In this document: piece after piece, positions 57,970 through 64,000 of the stretch
Position numbering within the stretch: the first letter of the stretch is position 1
How the letters are laid out: each line of letters starts with the position of its first letter
Source: Nakamurella flava
GTDB taxonomy: Bacteria; Actinomycetota; Actinomycetes; Mycobacteriales; Nakamurellaceae
Direction of reading: 5' to 3'
Assembly (NCBI RefSeq): GCF_005298075.1
Contig: NZ_SZZH01000001.1
Location: 806,001 to 870,000 of the forward strand
Length of the DNA: 64,000 nt
Translations under genes and position numbers: made by a program
The notes under the pieces: model-generated
Seen by the model: only the letters and a program-made list of their open reading frames with translations
What the model was told of the DNA's origin: nothing
The model's database searches: none

Positions 57970-58329
57970 ATGGCGGGCGGCAATCCGATTCGCGGTACCC
58001 GGGTGGGGGCCGGACGTATGGGCGAGGCCGAACGGGGTGAGTCGGCTCCCCGGGTTCGTCTGCAGTTCTTCTGCGGCAACGCGCACACGACGACCCTGGC
58101 CTTCGCAAGTGACGCCGAGATCCCCGAGACCTGGGACTGCCCCCGGTGCGGTCTGCCGGCGGGCCGCGATCGTGACGAGCCGCCACCACCGATCCGTAAC
58201 GAACCGTTCAAGTCGCACCTGGCCTACGTCAAGGAGCGGCGCAGCGACGCCGACGGCGAGGCACTGCTGGCCGAGGCGCTCGAACGCATCCATGCGCGGC
58301 GGAGCCCGTCGGCCGCCGAGAGCGACTGA
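57970..58329 (+). CDS. rbpA: RNA polymerase-binding protein RbpA
   Basis: This 119-residue actinobacterial transcription factor binds the sigma-2 domain of the principal sigma factor and stabilises promoter complexes. It shows MAGGNPIRGTRVGAGRMGEAERGE at the N-terminus, a zinc-binding core with Cys and His (LQFFCGNAHTTTLAFA and WDCPRCGLPAG) and the basic linker/sigma-interaction segment PFKSHLAYVKERRSDADGEALLAEAL. The ATG follows GAGGTAGG. It is followed by the N-acetyltransferase gene on the same strand. Confidence 0.95.
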   Translation: MAGGNPIRGTRVGAGRMGEAERGESAPRVRLQFFCGNAHTTTLAFASDAEIPETWDCPRCGLPAGRDRDEPPPPIRNEPFKSHLAYVKERRSDADGEALLAEALERIHARRSPSAAESD

Positions 58330-58371
58330 CTCGCCGCTGCCGGCCGGGGCGGCCGGGCTCCACGTCCTGAG

Positions 58372-58377
58372 TACTGT
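58372..58377 (+). promoter_or_regulatory. Putative -10 box (TACTGT) of the N-acetyltransferase gene
   Basis: TACTGT ends 8 nt before GTG 58386, consistent with a leaderless or nearly leaderless start. The same hexamer lies 7 nt before the rimO start. Confidence 0.45.
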
Positions 58378-58385
58378 GATCTGCC

Positions 58386-58949
58386 GTGACCCCACAGCCG
58401 ACCGAACAGTCGCCGACGACTCCGTCGTCGGCCGATCGCCTTCCGCCCACCGTCGCCGCGCCGACGGTGCGACGGGCCCGGGTCACCGATGTCCGTGCCA
58501 TCAAGCGCGTCGTCGACGTCTACGCGGGTCCGATCCTGCTGGAAAAGACCCTGGCCAACCTGTTCGAGGACGTCACCGAGTTCTGGGTGGCCGAGGTGGA
58601 CGGCCGGGTGGTCGGGTGCGGGGCCCTGCACGTCCTCTGGGAGGACCTCGGCGAGATCCGCACCATCGCCGCCCTCCCCGAGGTCCGCGGGCAGGGGGTG
58701 GGCGCCGCGGTCTGCCGCCGTTTGATCGCCGAGGCCCGCGACCTGGGTCTGCAGCGGCTGTTCTGCCTGACCTTCGAGGTGGACTTCTTCGCCTCGCTCG
58801 GTTTCCAGGCCGTGCAGGAGCTCAATCTGGGCCCCGAGGCCTACGCCGAGCTGCGCCGGTCCTACGACCGTGGGGTGGCCGAGTTCCTGGACCTGCCGTA
58901 CGTCAAACCCAACACCCTGGGCAACACCCGAATGCTGCTGCCGCTGTGA
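58386..58949 (+). CDS. argA: Amino-acid N-acetyltransferase (ArgA-like, GNAT)
   Basis: This 187-residue GNAT protein resembles the single-domain N-acetylglutamate synthases of mycobacteria (Rv2747 type). After a proline/threonine-rich lead come VRRARVTDVRAIKRVVDVYAGPILLEKTLANLFEDVTEFWVAE, IRTIAALPEVRGQGVGAAVCRRLI (acetyl-CoA loop) and LFCLTFEVDFFASLGFQAV. It would start arginine synthesis by acetylating glutamate. In Mycobacterium argA, pgsA3 and clgR are neighbours, as here. The gene symbol is by homology to that group; the substrate is not proven by sequence. Confidence 0.82.
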   Translation: MTPQPTEQSPTTPSSADRLPPTVAAPTVRRARVTDVRAIKRVVDVYAGPILLEKTLANLFEDVTEFWVAEVDGRVVGCGALHVLWEDLGEIRTIAALPEVRGQGVGAAVCRRLIAEARDLGLQRLFCLTFEVDFFASLGFQAVQELNLGPEAYAELRRSYDRGVAEFLDLPYVKPNTLGNTRMLLPL

Positions 58950-58988
58950 GCGCGCTGGCGGTGGCTTCGGGGACCCGTCCGCGGGCAT

Positions 58989-58994
58989 TACTGT
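58989..58994 (+). promoter_or_regulatory. Putative -10 box (TACTGT) that fixes the rimO start
   Basis: TACTGT ends 7 nt before GTG 59002. The GTG at 58993 overlaps the box, and the GTG at 59011 would leave a 9-nt leader, so 59002 best fits the leaderless pattern seen elsewhere in the window. Confidence 0.45.
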
Positions 58995-59001
58995 GAGGAG
59001 C

Positions 59002-60516
59002 GTGTCAACGGTGGCGAACGCGGTCAAGGTCACCGTGACGACGTTGGGTTGTGCCCGCAACGAGGTCGACTCCTCGGAGATCGCGGCCCGCCTGTCGACG
59101 GGCGGTTACGAGCTGGTCGCAGACCAGCAGGACGCCGACGTCGTCGTGGTGAACACCTGCGCGTTCGTCGCGGACGCCAAGAAGGACTCCATCGACACCC
59201 TGCTCGCCGCCGCCGAGACGGGGGCGAAGGTCGTCGCGGTCGGTTGTCTGGCCGAGCGGTACGGCCAGGAGCTGGCCGAGGCCCTGCCCGAGGCGGACGC
59301 CGTCCTCGGTTTCGACGCCTACCCCGACCTGGCCGGGCTGGTCGGTTCCGTCGTCCACGGTGAGCGGCCCGCCGCCCACGTCCCGGTCGACCGCCGCACA
59401 CTGCTGCCCATCAGCCCGGTGTCCCGCGGGGTGGCGGCCGGGGCGGTCTCGGTCCCCGGGCATTCCCAGGTCGGAGCGGCCGGCGTCCCCGGAGCCTCCG
59501 AGATCGCCCAGGGACCGGTGCTGCTGCGGCGCCTGCTGCAGACCGGCCCGGTGGCCCCCCTGAAGATCGCCTCCGGGTGCGATCGCCGCTGCACGTTCTG
59601 TGCGATCCCGTCGTTCCGGGGGGCGTTCGTCTCCCGGTCGCCCGAGGAGATCGTGGCCGAGGCGGCCTGGCTCGCCGAGCAGGGCATCCGGGAGATCGTG
59701 CTGGTCAGCGAGAACTCGACGTCCTACGGCAAGGACCTGGCCGGTCGCGACCCGCTCGAGCGGTTGATGGCGCAGCTGTCCGGTCTGACCACCACCCGGC
59801 CCGACGGTGCCCCGGGGCGCCTCGTCCGGGTCCGGCTGTCCTACCTGCAGCCCGCCGAGACGCGGCCGACCCTGGTCACTGCGATCGCGAACCTGCCCGG
59901 TGTGGCCGACTATTACGACATGTCGTTCCAGCACGCCTCCGAGCCGGTTCTGCGGCGGATGAAGCGGTTCGGCTCGCGCGAGTCCTTCCTGGCGCTGACC
60001 GATCAGATCCGCGCCGCTGCACCGGAGGCCGGTATCCGCTCGAACGTCATCGTCGGTTTCCCGGGGGAGACCGAGCACGACATCGCCGAGCTGGAGGCGT
60101 TCCTCGTCGGTGCACGGATGGACGCGGTCGGTGTGTTCGGCTATTCCGACGAGGACGGCACCGCAGCCGCCGACCTGGACGGCAAGCTGGACGACGATGA
60201 GATCGCCGCCCGGGTCGCCCGGATCACCGATCTGGTCGAGGAGTTGACCGCGCAGCGGGCCGAGGATCGCATCGGCACCGAGGTGCTCGTCCTCGTCGAC
60301 GAACAGGACCCCGAGGACATCGCGGCGGGCCGGACGCAGACCGAGCTGGTCGGCCGGGCCGAGCACCAGGCTCCCGAGGTCGACGGCGTCACCACCCTGA
60401 CCGGCGCCGGTGGGCTGCGGCCCGGTGACCTGGTCCGGGCCCGGGTCGTCGGGACCGAGGGCATCGACCTGAGGGCCGATGTCCTCGAGGTGGTCGACCC
60501 CGCCGGGTCGCGATGA
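59002..60516 (+). CDS. rimO: Ribosomal protein S12 methylthiotransferase
   Basis: RimO is a radical-SAM methylthiotransferase acting on an aspartate of ribosomal protein S12. The roughly 504-residue protein has the N-terminal UPF0004 domain with three cysteines (TLGCARNEVDSS, NTCAFVADAKKDSIDT, VGCLAERY), the radical-SAM motif ASGCDRRCTFCAIPSFRGAF (CxxxCxxC) and a C-terminal TRAM-like domain (about 440-504). A Gly/Ala/Val-rich linker (about 135-175) between the first two domains is longer than usual. GTG 59002 is chosen by the TACTGT box. GTG 59011 with GAGGAG further upstream is an alternative. pgsA follows by 13 bp. Confidence 0.93.
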   Translation: MSTVANAVKVTVTTLGCARNEVDSSEIAARLSTGGYELVADQQDADVVVVNTCAFVADAKKDSIDTLLAAAETGAKVVAVGCLAERYGQELAEALPEADAVLGFDAYPDLAGLVGSVVHGERPAAHVPVDRRTLLPISPVSRGVAAGAVSVPGHSQVGAAGVPGASEIAQGPVLLRRLLQTGPVAPLKIASGCDRRCTFCAIPSFRGAFVSRSPEEIVAEAAWLAEQGIREIVLVSENSTSYGKDLAGRDPLERLMAQLSGLTTTRPDGAPGRLVRVRLSYLQPAETRPTLVTAIANLPGVADYYDMSFQHASEPVLRRMKRFGSRESFLALTDQIRAAAPEAGIRSNVIVGFPGETEHDIAELEAFLVGARMDAVGVFGYSDEDGTAAADLDGKLDDDEIAARVARITDLVEELTAQRAEDRIGTEVLVLVDEQDPEDIAAGRTQTELVGRAEHQAPEVDGVTTLTGAGGLRPGDLVRARVVGTEGIDLRADVLEVVDPAGSR

Positions 60517-60529
60517 ACGGGTACCCGCG

Positions 60530-61114
60530 ATGACCGATCGGCCGGCGCCGGTGCCGCTGATGAACCTGCCCAACGCCCTGACGGTGTTGCGGCTGATCCT
60601 GGTCCCGGTCTTCCTGCTCACGCTCTTCGCCGAGGGTGGTCACGATCCGACGTGGCGCTGGGTGGCGTTCGTGATCTTCGCGCTGGCCGCCCTGACCGAT
60701 CGGTACGACGGGCACATCGCCCGCAAACGCGGCCAGATCACCGACTTCGGCAAGATCGCCGACCCGATCGCCGACAAGGCGCTGACCGGCTCGGCCCTGG
60801 TCGCCCTGTCGATGCTCGGTGACCTGGCCTGGTGGATCACCCTGGTCATCCTGGTCCGCGAGATCGGCATCACGCTGCTGCGGTTCGCGGTCATCCGGTA
60901 CGGCGTCATCGCCGCCAGCCCGGGTGGCAAGGCCAAGACCCTGCTGCAGATCTTCGCGATCGGCCTTTACCTCATGCCGCTGCCGGACGCCATCGACTGG
61001 GTACGGGTGGTCGTGATGGCCGGCGCGGTGGTGCTGACGGTGGGCACCGGCGTGGACTACGTGATCCGCGCCGCGGGCCTGGTCGGCCGGGCCCGGTCCC
61101 GCCCCCTGTCGTGA
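60530..61114 (+). CDS. pgsA: CDP-diacylglycerol--glycerol-3-phosphate 3-phosphatidyltransferase
   Basis: This 194-residue membrane enzyme has the CDP-alcohol phosphotransferase motif D-x2-D-G-x2-A-R-x8-G-x3-D-x3-D in DRYDGHIARKRG followed by ITDFGKIADPIADK. PgsA makes phosphatidylglycerol phosphate. Other CDP-alcohol transferases share the motif, but LPNALTVLRLILVPVFL at the N-terminus and the context favour PgsA (mycobacterial PgsA3 type). ATG 60530 is 13 bp after the rimO stop; pncC overlaps the stop by 4 bp. Confidence 0.85.
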   Translation: MTDRPAPVPLMNLPNALTVLRLILVPVFLLTLFAEGGHDPTWRWVAFVIFALAALTDRYDGHIARKRGQITDFGKIADPIADKALTGSALVALSMLGDLAWWITLVILVREIGITLLRFAVIRYGVIAASPGGKAKTLLQIFAIGLYLMPLPDAIDWVRVVVMAGAVVLTVGTGVDYVIRAAGLVGRARSRPLS

Positions 61115-61698
61115 CGGACCCCGGCACGAAGCCCGGCTCACTGGCCGCCCTGGTCGGGACGTCGGTGGCCGACGTCCGGCGCGTCGTCGTCGGATTGACC
61201 GAACGCGGCTGGACGGTCGCGGCGGCCGAATCCCTCACCGGCGGGTTGCTGACCGCCGTGCTCACCGAGGTCCCCGGCTCCAGCGCCGTCGTGCGCGGCG
61301 GGTTCGTCGTCTACGCCACCGATCTCAAGCACGCCCTGGCCGGGGTCGACGCGTCGCTGCTGGCCGCCGAGGGGGCCGTCCATCCCCGGGTGGCCGCCGA
61401 GCTGGCCGTCGGCGCCCGGGAACGCTGCGGCGCCGTCCTGGGACTCGGCCTGACCGGTGTGGCCGGCCCGGACCCGCAGGACGGTCGACCGCCGGGCACG
61501 TTCCACGTCGCCCTCGCGGGCCCGGACCCCGAAGCGGCCCCGGTCGTGGTCACCGGCGTCGCCGACGCGTCCGCTCCAGTCGACGACGACCCGGTGGTCT
61601 CACGCGCGCGTGTCCGGGCCCGCGCGGTGCGCGCCGCCCTGGATCTGCTCGCCGCCGCGATGGGTGCCGATCCGGTCGTTGGTCCGATTCGATCCTGA
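61111..61698 (+). CDS. pncC: Nicotinamide-nucleotide amidohydrolase (CinA C-terminal domain)
   Basis: This 195-residue stand-alone CinA C-terminal domain has the hallmark LTERGWTVAAAESLTGGLLTAVLTEVPGSSAVVRGGFVVYA and GLGLTGVAGPDPQDGRPPGTFHVAL. PncC deamidates NMN in pyridine-nucleotide recycling; in full CinA the domain also cleaves ADP-ribose. The GTG start lies in the pgsA stop. A weakly acidic insert (PVVVTGVADASAPVDDDP) precedes the last helix. It is upstream of the ClgR-like gene, as in mycobacteria. Confidence 0.88.
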   Translation: MTDPGTKPGSLAALVGTSVADVRRVVVGLTERGWTVAAAESLTGGLLTAVLTEVPGSSAVVRGGFVVYATDLKHALAGVDASLLAAEGAVHPRVAAELAVGARERCGAVLGLGLTGVAGPDPQDGRPPGTFHVALAGPDPEAAPVVVTGVADASAPVDDDPVVSRARVRARAVRAALDLLAAAMGADPVVGPIRS

Positions 61699-62061
61699 CC
61701 GGTGGGGCGATCGTCGACGGGACGAGCTTCGCAACCAGCCCGTCATCGGACGGGAACCCGTCGGCAACGCCGATCGCGGAACATCGGGACCAGCATCGAC
61801 GTTGGACACGTCGGTGGCACTGCCCGGGTGGGAAATGGGTCCGCACAGCTTGGCCGGGTAGCGTTGTCGAACCGGGGCCCGTCGCCCACCAGCAGACCCC
61901 CCGGTGAGGTCCACGACCGGCCGGGTGCACCCCACCATCAACGGGGAACCCACCCGGTGGTGATACCGATGGAACAACGGTCGGTGGCTGAAACGAAACG
62001 CTGTCGGTGCTGCGGAGCAGAATCGGGAACGTAGGCCACGACGGACGGGAGGAGGTGCGAC
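61699..62061. other. 363-bp intergenic region before the ClgR-like gene
   Basis: A short hairpin (CCCGTC-ATCG-GACGGG, 61739-61754) 41 bp after pncC could terminate the upstream operon. The rest holds no convincing gene. TAGCGT near 61858-61863 resembles a -10 box and would give the downstream gene a leader of about 200 nt. ClgR proteins autoregulate in relatives, but I could not identify a clear operator. Confidence 0.35.
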
Positions 62062-62430
62062 GTGCTGTTGCGAAATGCTGTGGGGGAAACGCTGCGCGAC
62101 GCGCGGACCAGACAGAACCGCACACTGCGGGACGTGTCCACTGCGGCCAACGTCTCGCTGGGGTATCTGTCCGAGGTCGAGCGTGGTCGCAAGGAAGCGT
62201 CCAGCGAGTTGCTCGCCTCCATCTGTGACGCCCTCGAGCTCGAGGTGTCGGACCTGCTGGACACCGTGAGCCGGACCATGCGGGTCGAGCAGACCGCCGG
62301 CAAGGGCGTGCTGGCCAACGCCACCAAGAACGGACTGCCGGCCACGGCGGCGGGCAACCGTTCGGCGAAGCTGGACATCGACCCGAGCCTGCGGATCGTC
62401 GTGCCCTACACCCGGGCCCCGGTGGGTTGA
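62062..62430 (+). CDS. clgR: XRE-family transcriptional regulator, ClgR-like
   Basis: This 122-residue protein has an N-terminal helix-turn-helix ([48 protein letters not shown], about 10-58) typical of ClgR, the activator of clp protease genes in actinobacteria (mycobacterial Rv2745c). The C-terminal PYTRAPVG is like other ClgR ends. ClgR is itself degraded by ClpCP in relatives. The start GTG follows GGGAGGAGG. The context pgsA-pncC-clgR agrees with other actinobacteria. Confidence 0.87.
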   Translation: MLLRNAVGETLRDARTRQNRTLRDVSTAANVSLGYLSEVERGRKEASSELLASICDALELEVSDLLDTVSRTMRVEQTAGKGVLANATKNGLPATAAGNRSAKLDIDPSLRIVVPYTRAPVG

Positions 62431-62466
62431 TCGTCCGCCGGCCCGGGGAGACCCGGGCCGGCCCCG

Positions 62467-62976
62467 TCAGGCCCGTCGTTCGTACCGAACGTAGCGGCAG
62501 CCGTCGCCCGCCTCGTCCGACACTCGCGCCCAGTCTCGCCCGTCGATGGCCGGAAACGTGGTGTCCCCGGCGACCTCCAGGTCGATCTCGGTGATCTCGA
62601 GTGCCGCTGCGTCCCCGATCGTCTGCCGGTAGATCTCTCCGCCACCGACCACGCTGACCCGCTCGGCCCCGGCCAGCAGCGCCAGCGCGTCGGCGACCGA
62701 GTGTGTGACCTCCACGCCGTCGGCCCCCCACAGCGGGTCCCGGGTGATGACCACGGTGCGACGGCCCGGCAGCGGTCGGCCGATCGCATCGAAGGTCCGA
62801 CGCCCCATGATCATCGGCGCGCCCATCGTCAACCGCTTGAACCGGCGCAGATCGTCCGGCAGGTGCCACGGCATCCCGCCGTCCGCGCCGATGACGCCGT
62901 TGCGGGCGACGGCGGCGACGAGGGTCATCGGAGGCAGCGGGCCCGCGGCCGCGCCGACCATCTCGTGCTTGCTCAT
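62467..62976 (-). CDS. folA: Dihydrofolate reductase
   Basis: This 169-residue enzyme reduces dihydrofolate with NADPH. After a short N-terminal stretch it shows [54 protein letters not shown] (catalytic Asp in LPDD), and [14 protein letters not shown] with the GGG nucleotide-binding motif. ATG 62976 overlaps the thyA stop by 4 bp. A start at 62928 ([10 protein letters not shown]) would be shorter and closer to typical DHFR, so the first 16 residues are uncertain. It works with ThyA, which generates dihydrofolate. Confidence 0.93.
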   Translation of the reverse strand: MSKHEMVGAAAGPLPPMTLVAAVARNGVIGADGGMPWHLPDDLRRFKRLTMGAPMIMGRRTFDAIGRPLPGRRTVVITRDPLWGADGVEVTHSVADALALLAGAERVSVVGGGEIYRQTIGDAAALEITEIDLEVAGDTTFPAIDGRDWARVSDEAGDGCRYVRYERRA

Positions 62977-63767
62977 ACGGCGATCGGCGCCTTGATGCCC
63001 GGGTGCGACACGTAGTCGCGGATCACGATGTCCTCGTAGCGGAAACCGTCGATCTCGTGGACGTCCGGGTTCAGTTCTAGCCGGGGGAGCGGCAGCGGTG
63101 TCCGGGTCAGCTGGAGGCGGGCCTGTTCGAAGTGGTTGGAGTACAGGTGCGCGTCACCCAGGGTGTGGACGAAATCACCCGGCCGCAGCCCGACGACCTG
63201 GGCCATCATCTGCGTCAGCAGCGCATAGGAGGCGATGTTGAACGGCACCCCGAGGAAGACGTCGGCGGACCGCTGGTACAGCTGGCAGCTCAGGCGCCCG
63301 TCGGCGACGTAGAACTGGAACAGGGCGTGGCACGGCGGCAACGCCATGTCGCCCACCTCGGCGACGTTCCAGGCCGAGACGATGTGCCGCCGCGAATCCG
63401 GGTTATCCCGCAGCGACCGCACCACGGCGGCGATCTGGTCGATGTGCCGGCCGTCGGGGGTGGGCCAGGAGCGCCACTGGTGCCCGTAGACCGGGCCCAG
63501 GTCGCCGTCGGGACCGGCCCACTCGTCCCAGATGGTGACGCCGCGTTCCTGCAGCCACCGCACGTTTGTCGACCCCTGGAGGAACCACAGCAGTTCGACC
63601 ACGATCGACCGCAGATGCAGCTTCTTCGTGGTCACCACCGGGAAGCCGTCGGCCAGGTCGAAACGCATCTGGTGACCGAAGACGCTGCGGGTGCCCGTCC
63701 CGGTGCGGTCGGACTTGTCGGAGCCGGTGGCCAGGATGCGCTCGAGGAGCTCGTGATACTGCTGCAC
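62973..63767 (-). CDS. thyA: Thymidylate synthase
   Basis: This 264-residue classical ThyA has [18 protein letters not shown] near the N-terminus, [27 protein letters not shown] with the catalytic cysteine, [15 protein letters not shown], and [17 protein letters not shown]. It makes dTMP using methylene-tetrahydrofolate. GTG 63767 sits 6 nt after TAGCCT on its strand, a leaderless arrangement. It is followed by folA in a 4-bp overlap, coupling production of dihydrofolate with its reduction. Confidence 0.95.
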   Translation of the reverse strand: MQQYHELLERILATGSDKSDRTGTGTRSVFGHQMRFDLADGFPVVTTKKLHLRSIVVELLWFLQGSTNVRWLQERGVTIWDEWAGPDGDLGPVYGHQWRSWPTPDGRHIDQIAAVVRSLRDNPDSRRHIVSAWNVAEVGDMALPPCHALFQFYVADGRLSCQLYQRSADVFLGVPFNIASYALLTQMMAQVVGLRPGDFVHTLGDAHLYSNHFEQARLQLTRTPLPLPRLELNPDVHEIDGFRYEDIVIRDYVSHPGIKAPIAV

Positions 63768-63773
63768 CCGAAC

Positions 63774-63779
63774 AGGCTA
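63774..63779 (-). promoter_or_regulatory. Putative -10 box (TAGCCT) of leaderless thyA-folA
   Basis: On the minus strand TAGCCT ends 6 nt before the thyA GTG. No Shine-Dalgarno is present. The promoter is divergent from that of the inositol-monophosphatase-like gene. Confidence 0.5.
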
Positions 63780-63846
63780 GGCCCCGGGGAACCGGCGGGG
63801 TACCGCCACGCCGGGGGCCGCGGACCGCGCGCGACACGGCGCTGAC

Positions 63847-63852
63847 TACCGT
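63847..63852 (+). promoter_or_regulatory. Putative -10 box (TACCGT) of the last gene
   Basis: TACCGT ends 7 nt before ATG 63860, again a leaderless layout, facing the thyA promoter 68 bp away. Confidence 0.45.
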
Positions 63853-63859
63853 GGGTCCC

Positions 63860-64000
63860 ATGGCCGACCTCGCACCGACCACCGTGCAGACCCGTCCCGA
63901 CCAGTCCGACACCGAACTCGCCGAGTATCTCGTCCGCACCGCCGGTGATCTAGCCGCGCGGATGCGGACGGCGGGGCTGACCGTCGACCAGAAGACCAGC
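63860..64000 (+). CDS. Inositol-monophosphatase-family protein, N-terminal fragment (cut by window edge)
   Basis: Only 47 residues are visible, from ATG 63860. They run ELAEYLVRTAGDLAARMRTAGLTVDQKTS. The helix followed by x-x-K-T-S matches the N-terminus of inositol-monophosphatase/CysQ-like phosphatases in actinobacteria, where the next residues would be the metal-site SDVVTxAD. The catalytic part lies outside the window, so the call is tentative. Confidence 0.5.
   Translation, partial: MADLAPTTVQTRPDQSDTELAEYLVRTAGDLAARMRTAGLTVDQKTS

Noticed and set aside
61739-62061. ClgR operator upstream of clgR
   Set aside because: No sequence close enough to a described ClgR site could be identified by eye.

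Overview
The window is chromosomal DNA from a high-GC actinobacterium. The lineage is fixed by several actinobacterial markers: mshC (mycothiol synthesis), RbpA, WhiA, a ClgR-type regulator, an F420-type LLM oxidoreductase, DUF3090, SCO1664-family and DUF5703 proteins, very frequent GTG starts and many leaderless promoters (a TANNNT hexamer 6-8 nt before the start codon). The trehalose genes and general gene order suggest a Nakamurella/Frankineae-like soil organism, but that placement is inference. I see no prophage, insertion sequence, CRISPR array or plasmid gene. Apart from a few accessory islands this is conserved chromosome.

Layout. 1-1.3 kb: the end of a membrane protein, a PsiE-like protein, a PLDc_N protein and tRNA-Leu(GAG). 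1.4-7.1 kb: an M20 peptidase convergent with azlCD, then an ABC-2 exporter operon ending in an SRPBCC-like protein. 7.2-10.6 kb: a carbohydrate-type ABC importer preceded by a short ORF resembling the actinobacterial cysteine-responsive leader peptides. This is the most interesting regulatory signal in the window. 10.6-13.9 kb: DUF5703, a RecD-like helicase and an aldo/keto reductase. 14-20.1 kb: LLM oxidoreductase, uppP, MSMEG_4193-type phosphatase, DUF3090, SCO1664-family protein, a zinc-metalloprotease-like protein and mshC. This is the conserved mycothiol/cell-envelope neighbourhood. 20.1-22.9 kb: a PlsC/OlsA-like and an OlsB-like acyltransferase (possible aminolipid synthesis) and PPK2. 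23-28.7 kb: a small membrane protein, a PAC2 protein, metH and a HAD phosphatase. 28.9-34.2 kb: accessory genes, namely a secreted hypothetical, an M4 protealysin-like peptidase with its emfourin-type inhibitor, an FeS-type photolyase relative, a glutaredoxin and a membrane protein. 34.4-41.6 kb: a secreted GH13 amylase/pullulanase, a LacI regulator, a triplicated 63-bp repeat, an SDR and two Gfo/Idh/MocA dehydrogenases. 41.7-48.3 kb: treX-treY-treZ on the minus strand (glycogen to trehalose). 48.6-57.9 kb: the classic uvrC-rapZ-yvcK-whiA-gap-pgk-tpiA-secG block. 58-62.4 kb: rbpA, an ArgA-like N-acetyltransferase, rimO, pgsA-like, pncC/cinA and clgR-like. 62.5-64 kb: folA and thyA on the minus strand, and the start of an inositol-monophosphatase-family gene.

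Genes work together in visible operons with 4-bp stop/start overlaps: azlC-azlD; the ABC-2 operon; LLM-uppP; SCO1664-metalloprotease; rapZ-yvcK; pgsA-pncC; thyA-folA; recD-AKR; olsB-plsC. Strong inverted repeats sit between convergent pairs (2.8, 37.4 and 41.7 kb) and probably act as bidirectional terminators.

Oddities include a PlsC frame that never meets its stop codon, a DUF5703 gene whose only sensible start is ATC, a tandem duplication of the tpiA 3' end that preserves a hairpin, an aldo/keto reductase lacking the catalytic lysine, and TreX and UvrC proteins with long low-complexity additions. All functional calls come from reading motifs by eye; no database search was run.
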